Assembly (NCBI GenBank): GCA_964472265.1
Contig: CAYYJO010000077.1
Location: 1-8,284, forward strand
Reading direction: 5' to 3'
DNA length: 8,284 nt
From: JAGNLA01 sp964472265
GTDB lineage: Bacteria > Caldisericota > Caldisericia > JAAYUI01
The notes under the pieces were generated by a model that was not told the origin of the DNA, searched no databases, and saw only the letters and a program-made list of their open reading frames with translations. This document shows positions 1-6,123 of the stretch, one piece after another. Position 1 is the first letter of the stretch, and each line of letters begins with the position of its first letter. The position numbers and the translations under genes are program-made.

Positions 1-597
1 GAAGCCCTTCTTGACATGAAGACTCAGCCGGAAAGAACCGCAATCGTCTGGCTCGTTGACAAGGAAGAGATCGGCTCCGAAGGATCAACCGGCGCCATCA
101 CAAAATTCCTTGAGTACTTCATTGAAACAATCGCACCAAACCAGCCAATCAATGCCATCATGCAGAACTCCTTCTGCCTGAGCGCTGACGTGAACGCAGG
201 CTTCGATGTGAACTTCAAGGACAGATTTGAGTCGAAGAATGCAAGTTTCCTTGGCAAGGGCATCACGGTTACGAAGTTTACAGGACGTGGTGGCAAGGGT
301 GGAGCAAACGACGCTTCAGCCGAATTCCTCGGCGCACTCAGAAAGCTCTACGCTGATAAGGACGTTCCATATCAGACCGCTGAACTCGGCGCTGTCGACA
401 TCGGTGGCGGTGGAACCGTTGCTATGTACATGTCAGCCCGTGGCATCGACACCGTTGATGCAGGCCCAGCCGTTCTTGGCATGCACGCACCAATGGAAAC
501 CACAAGCAAAGCCGACATCTGGAGCTCCTACGTTGCTTACAAGGCCTTCCTTGAAAGCTTCGCCGGCAAGTACGTCAAGATCGCAAAAACGTTCTAA
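1..597 (+). CDS. M18 family aminopeptidase (C-terminal part; 5' end outside window)
   Basis: A zinc-dependent aminopeptidase that removes N-terminal residues from peptides in the cytoplasm, probably for peptide recycling. The reading frame is open from base 1 (E-A-L-L-D before the first ATG at 16), so that ATG is internal and the true start lies upstream. About 198 residues are visible, against roughly 430-460 for the family. The visible part carries the M18 hallmarks: DKEEIGSEGSTGA, with the catalytic/metal Glu pair at residues 22-23 of the visible part; SADVNAGFD, with a metal Asp at residue 63; the glycine-rich VDIGGGGTVA; and LGMHAPMETTSKAD, with the last metal His at residue 162. These patterns fit the bacterial branch of M18 (clostridial/spirochaetal/thermotogal type) better than the eukaryotic aspartyl aminopeptidases. 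Substrate preference cannot be read from the sequence. The gene ends in TAA three bases before dut and is probably co-transcribed with it. Family assignment is firm. Confidence 0.93.
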   Translation, partial: EALLDMKTQPERTAIVWLVDKEEIGSEGSTGAITKFLEYFIETIAPNQPINAIMQNSFCLSADVNAGFDVNFKDRFESKNASFLGKGITVTKFTGRGGKGGANDASAEFLGALRKLYADKDVPYQTAELGAVDIGGGGTVAMYMSARGIDTVDAGPAVLGMHAPMETTSKADIWSSYVAYKAFLESFAGKYVKIAKTF

Positions 598-600
598 ATT

Positions 601-1023
601 ATGGAATTTCTGAGGCTGTCTGCCGGCGCAAGGCTGCCGGAAAGAGCCCATGAAGGCGACGCCGGGCTTGACCTGTTCACACCCACCGAGGTGAATCTTG
701 CTCCTTTGGCAAGAAAGCTGGTCAAACTCGGTTTCGCAATGTCTGTTCCAAAAGGTTTCGCAGGCCTGGTCTGTCCAAGATCAGGCCTTGCCGTCAATTC
801 CGGGGTAACGGTCTTGAATTCCCCTGGAATAATCGACTCCGGCTACAGAGGTGAAGTCGCCGTCGTGCTGGTCAATCTCAGCAATGAAAACGTCATTCTG
901 CCTGAGGGTTCAAAGGTTGCCCAGCTGCTAATCGTTCCATGCAATTTCGACAAACCGGAATGGGTCGGGTTCCTTGACGAAACAGAGCGTGGAGAAGGCG
1001 GCTTTGGGTCTACAGGGCTCTGA
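601..1023 (+). CDS. dut: dUTP diphosphatase (dUTPase), trimeric type
   Basis: Hydrolyses dUTP to dUMP and pyrophosphate, keeping uracil out of DNA and supplying dUMP for thymidylate synthesis; a cytoplasmic homotrimer in this family. The 140-residue protein has the normal length and all five conserved motifs in order: DAGLDLF (20-26), PRSGLA (59-64), GVTVLNSPGIIDSGYRGEV (68-86) with catalytic Asp79 and uracil-stacking Tyr82, GSKVAQLLI (103-111), and the P-loop-like RGEGGFGSTG (130-139) at the C terminus. Motif 5 ends one residue before the stop, so the protein is complete. The ATG lies three bases after the TAA of the aminopeptidase gene. No Shine-Dalgarno sequence is visible before it, so initiation may depend on ribosomes finishing the upstream gene. 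No promoter is evident in front of it. Confidence 0.97.
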   Translation: MEFLRLSAGARLPERAHEGDAGLDLFTPTEVNLAPLARKLVKLGFAMSVPKGFAGLVCPRSGLAVNSGVTVLNSPGIIDSGYRGEVAVVLVNLSNENVILPEGSKVAQLLIVPCNFDKPEWVGFLDETERGEGGFGSTGL

Positions 1024-1046
1024 TTCAGCCAATTATCTCAAAATCA

Positions 1047-1083
1047 TTGGATTTTACTTCTATTCCTGCTATAATCCCTTGAA
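1047..1083 (+). promoter_or_regulatory. Promoter of the ydjC-led operon, extended -10, probably leaderless
   Basis: A perfect TATAAT lies at 1070-1075, preceded by TGC at 1067-1069, which makes an extended -10 element. A partial -35 (TTGGAT, 1047-1052, matching TTG of the consensus) sits at the ideal 17-base spacing. Transcription would start near 1082, one or two bases before the ATG at 1084. No Shine-Dalgarno sequence precedes that ATG, and an in-frame TAA (1072-1074) inside the -10 box rules out an upstream start. The mRNA is therefore predicted to be leaderless or nearly so. No mapped transcript supports this yet. Confidence 0.72.
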
Positions 1084-1947
1084 ATGGCCAAAAATGTAAT
1101 GATAACAGCCGATGATTTCGGCTTCACGAAAGGCGTGACAGACGGCATCCTTTACTGCCACGAGAGAGGTCTGGTTTCAAACACCAGCCTGATGGTCAAC
1201 ATGCCAGATGCAGACAGGGCCGTGGGGCTGGCAAAACAGCATCCGGGCTTGAGCGTTGGCCTCCATGTCAACCTGACACAGGGAAAGCCACTTACTAAAC
1301 CAGAGCTTATCCCAAGCCTCGTCGATTCAAGCGGCAGTTTCAGAAAGCTCTCGCTCTCACACCCAAGAAAAGCCGACCCGAAGCATCTCAGGCTCGAGGT
1401 GTGCGCTCAGATCGAGAAATTCAAAACCTTCGGCTTCCCCAAATTCCACGTTGATGGCCATCACTACGTCACCTTCATCCCGTCCGTACTAAACATCCTG
1501 CTTGATGTGTCAAACAAGTATGGCATCGATTCCATGAGGATGATTGACAGCTCGATGATAAAACGTGGCGTGAAAAGGAAAATAATTGGTTTCTCACTCC
1601 TTTGTCTTGGTTCCAAGGCGGTTTTTGGCCTGTCCCGACATGTTGTCAGGTGGAGAAAGCTGATTGATCATGCAAAAATCAACATCCCAGACGCTCTCGT
1701 CTCATGGGAGCTTTACGGGGATGCCGACCCAATCTCATCGCTTTACAAAACATTCGACCGTCTGCCTGAAGGAACCACGGAAATCTTCGGTCACCCTGGA
1801 ATCGTTGACGAAGAGCTCAGGGCAATCTCAACCTACACCGACATCCGCGACAAGGAGCTGAAGGCGTTCACAAGCCCTGACATAATCGGTGCGTTCAAGA
1901 AGACATCGGCAAAGCTCATCAACGCTTATGAAATCGGAGGTGTATGA
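1084..1947 (+). CDS. YdjC/ChbG-family carbohydrate deacetylase
   Basis: A metal-dependent deacetylase of the YdjC/ChbG family (Pfam YdjC-like), whose members remove N-acetyl groups from N-acetylated sugars such as chitobiose; the family also includes the hopanoid-associated HpnK. The 287 residues show the family pattern: ITADDFG near the N terminus (Asp10/Asp11), GLHVNLT (metal His61), FHVDGHHY (121-128, with His126 as the likely third metal ligand), EIFGHPGIVDEE (234-244, catalytic-type His237), and the terminal RDKELKAFTSPDI typical of the family. There is no signal peptide, so it should be cytoplasmic. The start is fixed by an in-frame TAA just upstream. It is the first gene of a compact run and is followed one base later by the PilM-like gene. 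The substrate is unknown. A role in envelope or lipid-linked sugar metabolism would fit plsY and the WecA-like gene nearby, but that is inference. Confidence 0.9.
   Translation: MAKNVMITADDFGFTKGVTDGILYCHERGLVSNTSLMVNMPDADRAVGLAKQHPGLSVGLHVNLTQGKPLTKPELIPSLVDSSGSFRKLSLSHPRKADPKHLRLEVCAQIEKFKTFGFPKFHVDGHHYVTFIPSVLNILLDVSNKYGIDSMRMIDSSMIKRGVKRKIIGFSLLCLGSKAVFGLSRHVVRWRKLIDHAKINIPDALVSWELYGDADPISSLYKTFDRLPEGTTEIFGHPGIVDEELRAISTYTDIRDKELKAFTSPDIIGAFKKTSAKLINAYEIGGV
1936..1941 (+). promoter_or_regulatory. Shine-Dalgarno site choosing the pilM-like start
   Basis: GGAGGT lies inside the last codons of the ydjC-like gene, seven bases before GTG at 1949. This strong site favours the GTG start over the in-frame ATG at 1928 or the longer open frame from 1889, neither of which has such a site. 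The GTG start also makes the protein begin right at the conserved actin-fold strand. Confidence 0.75.
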
Positions 1948-1948
1948 A

Positions 1949-2953
1949 GTGAAGCCGGGACCGATAGGCATCCATCTTGGAGAAGACCGCATCAAGATTG
2001 CACAGGTGGCTGGTGACGCAGGAAAATTCGAGATTGTCGAGATGATCAGCATCGCCACACCAAAAGGCGGCATTGTTGGTGGATACATCAAACAACCCAG
2101 AATTGTCGCCGAAGAGATTGGAAACGCGGTCAATTCAGTCAAATTTCAGGGCAGAAAGACAATAATCGCCATTCCGTCAGAGATTCTCAAGATCAACCTC
2201 GTCACAGTCCCGGAAACCCAAAATCTTGACAATGCTATCGCCAGCAGAATTTCCCAGATGGCTTTCGAACACCCGGAAGAGATGTCTTTTGACTACAGAA
2301 TCATCGGCAAGGGCAAAGGCACGGTCAGCACGATAGTTGCCATCACAAACAAAACCCATGTCCAGGCCATCAAGGAGCTGGTCAACCAGGCGAAGCTCAT
2401 GTTTATGGGAACAGACCTTGAAATGCTCTCAACATACAGGCTCACCTCCCGCATCTATCAAACCGACAAGAAACCGGTGATTATTGCCCTTTACTCCGGC
2501 AGCTGCCTAAAACTCTCGATGTTTTTGGATCAGGTTTTCGTATCCGTTAAAACCAGCGAGCTTGAAACGCCACGAGCCATGCTCGATCCAAAGCTTGCCG
2601 GAATCGAAATCAACCGGTTCTTTGAGGAGTACAGGAAATTCCATCTTGTAACCGAGATCCCATCTGTATTCCTGGCCGGTCTGCCTGACGCAAGCTTCAC
2701 AATCGAAAAAGCAATCTGGGAATCAACAGGCATGCAAACCACCTCAATCAGATGGAGCCAGATTTTTTCAACATCCTCAAGTTACTCTAACTTCCCTGAG
2801 CTAAAAAACCGTTTCGGCGCATACGCTTGTGCAATTGGACTCTCAATTGCCGATTCAAAAATTTCTTCAGACATCCCATCGCCAATAATAGCCGATCCAA
2901 GACTGGACGGCTTCAAACCTGAATATCTCAATTTCTTTGCCTCGGAGGACTGA
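1949..2953 (+). CDS. PilM-like actin-fold protein, orphan, degenerate nucleotide-binding loops
   Basis: A 334-residue protein with the overall pattern of PilM, the cytoplasmic actin-fold (FtsA/PilM/EutJ-like) component that normally binds PilN and powers type IV pilus or type II secretion assembly. The N terminus, PGPIGIHLGEDRIKIAQV (3-20), aligns with the family's phosphate-1 strand (usually GIDIGSSSIK), and the end (GAYACAIGLSIADSK) matches the family's closing YAxAIGLA strand. Oddities: the Asp of the first loop is His9, and the second loop, normally DIGxxxT, reads ALYSGSC (180-186). ATP binding may therefore be lost. No pilN/O/P/Q genes follow; the next gene, plsY, overlaps by one base. 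GTG at 1949 was chosen because of the GGAGGT site seven bases upstream. No membrane segment or signal peptide is seen. It could instead be a divergent FtsA-like scaffold. The fold assignment is moderately sure; the role is unknown. Confidence 0.68.
   Translation: MKPGPIGIHLGEDRIKIAQVAGDAGKFEIVEMISIATPKGGIVGGYIKQPRIVAEEIGNAVNSVKFQGRKTIIAIPSEILKINLVTVPETQNLDNAIASRISQMAFEHPEEMSFDYRIIGKGKGTVSTIVAITNKTHVQAIKELVNQAKLMFMGTDLEMLSTYRLTSRIYQTDKKPVIIALYSGSCLKLSMFLDQVFVSVKTSELETPRAMLDPKLAGIEINRFFEEYRKFHLVTEIPSVFLAGLPDASFTIEKAIWESTGMQTTSIRWSQIFSTSSSYSNFPELKNRFGAYACAIGLSIADSKISSDIPSPIIADPRLDGFKPEYLNFFASED
2944..2948 (+). promoter_or_regulatory. Shine-Dalgarno site for plsY
   Basis: GGAGG ends four bases before the plsY ATG, within the last codons of the pilM-like gene. 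The spacing is on the short side, but this site and the TGATG stop-start overlap point to translational coupling. Confidence 0.6.
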
Positions 2954-3561
2954 TGCTTTTCTGGATATTGCTCGCTTGTGGTTATATTCTCGGTTCAATC
3001 CCGTTTGGTTTGTTCATCGGACGCCTCAAGGGTGTCGACATCAGGAAAGAGGGGTCTGGAAATATTGGAGCCACCAATGTTCAAAGGACTCTTGGCTGGT
3101 TGCCGGCAACATTTTCCTTCCTCCTGGACTTTGTCAAAGGTTTTGTTCCAGTCATCCTCGCCATCATTTTCGGACTTGACATCTGGCAGGCTGCAGCGAT
3201 CGGTGCAGCAGTTGTTGCTGGCCACTGCTGGTCTGTTTTCCTGCTTTTCAAAGGTGGAAAAGGAATCTCAACAACCTTCGCCGTTGTGGTGGCTCTCGAC
3301 TGGAGAATTGGACTAGGGTGCCTTGTTCTCTGGCTGATCATACTGCTCCTGAGCAGATATGTGAGCCTTGCGTCGATCATCGCAGCTTCAGTCATGCCTT
3401 TCGGCTTCCTCATTGTAACCTTTAACCTTCCTCTTTTTGGAATCCTTGTTATTATCGCAGCCATCGCAATAATCAAGCACAGTGAAAATATGAAGAGACT
3501 GGCTGCCGGAAATGAACGCAAGATTGGCCAGAAAGTTGAGCTGAATGCTGGTAAAAGCTGA
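2953..3561 (+). CDS. plsY: Acyl-phosphate:glycerol-3-phosphate acyltransferase PlsY
   Basis: An integral membrane enzyme that moves an acyl chain from acyl-phosphate (made by PlsX) to the sn-1 position of glycerol 3-phosphate, the first step of phospholipid synthesis in most bacteria. The 202 residues have the normal PlsY length, and hydrophobic segments occupy most of the chain. All three signature motifs are present: SGNIGATNVQR (35-45), GHCWSVFLLFKGGKG (90-104, the phosphate-binding glycine-rich loop) and KHSENMKRLAAGNE (175-188). Family members usually have HRxN in the third motif and here it is HSEN, a mild change. The N terminus GYILGSIPFG is also typical. The ATG overlaps the stop of the pilM-like gene (TGATG), and the 3' end overlaps the next gene by 17 bases. 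No plsX is in the window. Confidence 0.97.
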   Translation: MLFWILLACGYILGSIPFGLFIGRLKGVDIRKEGSGNIGATNVQRTLGWLPATFSFLLDFVKGFVPVILAIIFGLDIWQAAAIGAAVVAGHCWSVFLLFKGGKGISTTFAVVVALDWRIGLGCLVLWLIILLLSRYVSLASIIAASVMPFGFLIVTFNLPLFGILVIIAAIAIIKHSENMKRLAAGNERKIGQKVELNAGKS

Positions 3562-4216
3562 TGAAAACGGGCTTAACGACAAACTCACAGAGGTGGTTGC
3601 AAAAATAGCAATCGCCGGTGATCTTGTGATTTTTCCCACAGACACAATCTACGGCATCGGCACCTCAGCCTATTCTGAAGCTGGAATAATGAGGCTTTTC
3701 TCCATAAAAAAGAGACCGGTGAACCAACCAGTCGGCATGTTTGTAAATAGCTTCGAAATGCTCTCAAGCATCACAACACTTCCAGACAATGTTGCTGCGT
3801 TCCTGTTTTCGATATGGCCAGGCGCTGTCACATGCATCCTTCCAAGAAAACAAAACATACAGATTTTCACAACACCCACAAAAACCCAGTCTGGATCGGT
3901 CGGCGTCAGGTTGCCAAAAAACCCAATCATCAACAAGCTCGTATCGGTAATGGGTGTCCCTTTGCTGGAAACATCGATCAATGTTTCAACACAGCCTTTC
4001 CTAAGGCGCAAGGAGCTTCTGACTGGTTACGAGCGTTTTGCACAGATAATGATCGATGGCGGTGATGAACCCGATGATGCGCCATCGACCATCCTTGATC
4101 TCACAAAGAAAAAGGCTGTTCTAATTCGCAATGGTTCCTACAACTGGAAAGAACTGAAAGAAAAATTATCGCAATCAGGGATTGAATGGGATGAAAATCA
4201 GACCATACCTGCTTGA
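3545..4216 (+). CDS. L-threonylcarbamoyladenylate synthase (TsaC/YrdC/YwlC type)
   Basis: A YrdC-domain enzyme that makes threonylcarbamoyl-AMP from threonine, bicarbonate and ATP, the first step in forming t6A37 on ANN-decoding tRNAs. The 223-residue length corresponds to a stand-alone YrdC domain, without the C-terminal Sua5 extension. Visible signatures are IFPTDTIYGIG (29-39), KKRP (55-58), WPGAVTCIL (91-99), GSVGVRLPKNP (117-127), LETSINVSTQP (141-151, the usual ATSANxSG strand) and STILDLT...LIRNGS (181-198). The ETSIN form is slightly unusual compared with the common TSAN, but the Ser and Asn are kept. The ATG at 3545 overlaps the plsY end by 17 bases and has only a weak purine stretch before it, so coupling to plsY is likely. 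Position downstream of plsY and upstream of rpiB recalls the ywlC-rpiB-glyA neighbourhood of Firmicutes. Confidence 0.92.
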   Translation: MLVKADENGLNDKLTEVVAKIAIAGDLVIFPTDTIYGIGTSAYSEAGIMRLFSIKKRPVNQPVGMFVNSFEMLSSITTLPDNVAAFLFSIWPGAVTCILPRKQNIQIFTTPTKTQSGSVGVRLPKNPIINKLVSVMGVPLLETSINVSTQPFLRRKELLTGYERFAQIMIDGGDEPDDAPSTILDLTKKKAVLIRNGSYNWKELKEKLSQSGIEWDENQTIPA

Positions 4217-5594
4217 CGGGCCAAAAACATTTGAGCTGGTCACAGAGATAACCGACAAGTTCACTGGAAAAATATTTGCAGGCGCCTGCATCTGTGTGCC
4301 TGAAGATGTCGACAGGGCTTTTGAAGTGGCTTCAAGAGCGCCGACGCTCCCAATCTGGAAGAGGGCTGAAATCCTTCAAAAGGCAGCCTCGATACTGGAA
4401 ACCAAGCTTGAGGAGATTGCAAAACTCATCGCCATTGAAGCCGGCAAACCCATCAGACTCTCCAGGCAGGAGGTCAGGGATTCCGTCACAGCCTTGAAGC
4501 TTTGTGCAGCTTCGTCATTAACCCTTGAGGCAAAAACAACAAATCTTGACGCTGACCCAAAAGGTGTCGGCAGAATGTCATTTGTCAGGCTCGAACCAAT
4601 CGGAACCGCCGTCTGCATCTCGCCTTTCAACTATACCCTGAGACTCTTTGTGCATAAGGTTGCTCCGGCAATCGCAGCCGGTTGTCCGGTTGTGGCGAAA
4701 CCGTCAACTGTTGCGCCATTGTCAGCGTTGGCAATGGGTGAAATCCTGCTCGATTCAGGACTTCCGCCAGAATGCATTGCGATAATGGTTGGCAAAGGCT
4801 CAGACATCGGCGAAACTATCGTTGCCCACAAAAAATGCGCCTATCTCAACTTTACCGGCTCATCAAAGGTTGGCTGGAAACTTGTGGAGTTGAACCCTAA
4901 AGTGGCAAGGATGCTTGAATTAGGCTCGAACTCAGCCATGTATGCCGACGAAACCTGGGATCCCAACCAGACAGCCAGCATAGCAGTCAGCTCAGCAATG
5001 GATTATCAAGGGCAGGACTGCATCGCGTTGCAGAAACTATACGTCAAAAACGATATTTTCGACCAGGTTACAGAAAAATGTGTTGAGCTGGCTTCAAAGC
5101 TGACCATCGGCAATCCCCTGCTTGAAGAAACCGACCTTGGACCCATGATCTCAATGAACGCAGTCAACAGGCTGAAATCATGGATTCGAGAGGCTGAAAA
5201 CGACGGCGCTGAAAACATTTTTTCAGTCCACGAATCTGGAACGCTCGTCGGCCCACAGATTCTTGTAAACATACCCGAAACGTCAAAGCTGATGGCAAGG
5301 GAGGTTTTTGGTCCGGTGCTTTGCATCAATCCCGTCAAGAACATAGATGAGGCCGTTGAAAGGATCAATGGTTCAAGATTCCAGATTCAGACAGGGCTCC
5401 TGACCACAAACTACAAGGAAGCGATGAAGGCTGCCGGTGAACTTCAAACCGGAACAGTCATCATCGGCGACGCACCAAGCTACAGGAGCGACGCCCAACC
5501 CTACGGCGGCGTAAAGGAATCGGGCATGGGTCGTGAAGGGCCTTTCAGGGCAATCAGGGATTTGGTTTCCGAGAAGCTGATAATATTCTCATAA
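4191..5594 (+). CDS. NAD(P)-dependent aldehyde dehydrogenase family protein
   Basis: Oxidises an aldehyde to the carboxylic acid with NAD(P)+ through a thioacyl intermediate. The 467 residues cover a complete ALDH domain. Catalytic residues are present: ISPFNYT (oxyanion Asn147), VVAKPST (cofactor-binding Lys170), FTGSSKVG (the Rossmann-side loop), LELGSN (general-base Glu243), YQGQDCIALQ (nucleophile Cys277), EVFGPVL (cofactor-contacting Glu) and the C-terminal PYGGVKESGMGREG. The ending resembles the lactaldehyde/non-phosphorylating glyceraldehyde-3-phosphate dehydrogenase branch (GapN-like), but the substrate cannot be fixed; a semialdehyde is also possible. The usual Asn-Gln before Gly-Gln-x-Cys is Tyr-Gln here. 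The ATG at 4191 is preferred over TTG at 4182 because AGGG (4177-4180) lies ten bases before it. It overlaps the tsaC-like gene by 26 bases and appears to close the operon. Confidence 0.93.
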   Translation: MKIRPYLLDGPKTFELVTEITDKFTGKIFAGACICVPEDVDRAFEVASRAPTLPIWKRAEILQKAASILETKLEEIAKLIAIEAGKPIRLSRQEVRDSVTALKLCAASSLTLEAKTTNLDADPKGVGRMSFVRLEPIGTAVCISPFNYTLRLFVHKVAPAIAAGCPVVAKPSTVAPLSALAMGEILLDSGLPPECIAIMVGKGSDIGETIVAHKKCAYLNFTGSSKVGWKLVELNPKVARMLELGSNSAMYADETWDPNQTASIAVSSAMDYQGQDCIALQKLYVKNDIFDQVTEKCVELASKLTIGNPLLEETDLGPMISMNAVNRLKSWIREAENDGAENIFSVHESGTLVGPQILVNIPETSKLMAREVFGPVLCINPVKNIDEAVERINGSRFQIQTGLLTTNYKEAMKAAGELQTGTVIIGDAPSYRSDAQPYGGVKESGMGREGPFRAIRDLVSEKLIIFS

Positions 5595-5597
5595 TCT

Positions 5598-5627
5598 CTG
5601 TGCATTTTTTACACAGTGCCGTTTTTT
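5598..5627 (+). terminator. Possible weak intrinsic terminator after the aldehyde dehydrogenase gene
   Basis: CTGTG (5598-5602) and CACAG (5612-5616) can pair around a nine-base loop, and a run of six T lies at 5622-5627, five bases beyond the stem. The stem is only five pairs and not GC-rich, so termination would be inefficient at best. Its position four bases after the stop codon and just before a promoter-like sequence is the main support. Confidence 0.35.
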
Positions 5628-5648
5628 CTCAAATAACATTCAACCCTC

Positions 5649-5684
5649 TTGAAAAAAGGTTTTCTTTGTGTAACATTTATTATC
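5649..5684 (+). promoter_or_regulatory. Promoter of the rpiB-glyA operon, probably leaderless
   Basis: TTGAAA (5649-5654, five of six to the -35 consensus) and TAACAT (5671-5676, four of six to the -10 consensus) are 16 bases apart in an AT-rich gap. The -10 box ends exactly eight bases before the rpiB ATG, the same distance as in front of the ydjC-like gene. No Shine-Dalgarno sequence lies before the ATG, so transcription starting near 5683 would give a leaderless or nearly leaderless mRNA. Confidence 0.55.
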
Positions 5685-6119
5685 ATGCAAAAAATAGCCA
5701 TCGGCTGTGATCATGCAGCGCTTGATCTCAAACTTGAAATAATCAAGCATCTTCAGGGATTCGAGATCAACGACCTTGGAACCCACACAAAGGACTCGGT
5801 AGATTATCCCGATTTTGCCAAAGCCGTAGCCGTCGAAGTCGCCTCAAAGAGAGCTGATTTAGGGATTCTCATCTGCGGAACTGGCATCGGAATGGAAATC
5901 GCCGCAAACAAGGTGAAAGGCATCAGGGCTGCAAACTGTGTTAACACCACAATGGCTCACTACACAAGAAACCACAACGACGCCAACATCCTCTGCATTG
6001 GAGCAAGGATTGTAGGGTTGGCGCTGGCTCTTGAAATCGTCGATGCCTTCCTTTCTGCCCAGTTTGAGGGTGGAAGGCATCAAAAACGTGTTGACAAAAT
6101 AATGGAACTGGAGGCTTGA
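5685..6119 (+). CDS. rpiB: Ribose-5-phosphate isomerase B
   Basis: Interconverts ribose 5-phosphate and ribulose 5-phosphate in the non-oxidative pentose phosphate pathway (cytoplasm); RpiB/LacAB family. The 144 residues have the normal length. Visible features are the N-terminal IAIGCDHAA (4-12, with substrate-contacting Asp9-His10), LGTHTKDSVDYPDFA (31-45), CGTGIGMEIAANKVKGIRAA (64-83, with catalytic Cys64 and the phosphate/anion hole), and the HYTRNHNDANILCIGAR stretch with the ring-opening His97. The open frame extends upstream to a TTG at 5649, but the extra twelve residues have no family match, so ATG 5685 is chosen. It is followed four bases later by glyA. Catalytic Cys and His support the isomerase over LacA/LacB subunits. 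Confidence 0.95.
   Translation: MQKIAIGCDHAALDLKLEIIKHLQGFEINDLGTHTKDSVDYPDFAKAVAVEVASKRADLGILICGTGIGMEIAANKVKGIRAANCVNTTMAHYTRNHNDANILCIGARIVGLALALEIVDAFLSAQFEGGRHQKRVDKIMELEA
6110..6114 (+). promoter_or_regulatory. Shine-Dalgarno site for glyA
   Basis: GGAGG in the last codons of rpiB ends nine bases before the glyA ATG at 6124. It is a good site and contrasts with the absence of one before rpiB. Confidence 0.75.
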
Positions 6120-6123
6120 AAGC

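Noticed and set aside
1024..1060. Intrinsic terminator after dut
   Set aside because: The only dyad has five AT-rich pairs with a 12-base loop and just four T afterwards (ATTTTAC), too weak to call.
1889..1948. Longer N terminus for the PilM-like protein
   Set aside because: The extra residues overlap the end of the ydjC-like gene, are rich in Arg and Ser and match nothing in the family. The GGAGGT site points to GTG 1949.
3081..3521. A 146-residue open frame on the minus strand opposite plsY
   Set aside because: It lies wholly inside plsY, whose three family motifs are intact. The reverse translation is rich in Arg, Lys, Pro and Met with no recognisable pattern, as expected for a shadow frame.
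5006..5368. A 120-residue minus-strand open frame opposite the aldehyde dehydrogenase gene
   Set aside because: It overlaps the catalytic region of a clear ALDH, has no family pattern and no ribosome site, and is best read as a shadow.
5649..5684. TTG start giving RpiB twelve extra residues
   Set aside because: RpiB proteins begin near the IAIGCDHAA strand, the extra residues have no counterpart, and the TTG is better explained as part of a -35 hexamer (TTGAAA).
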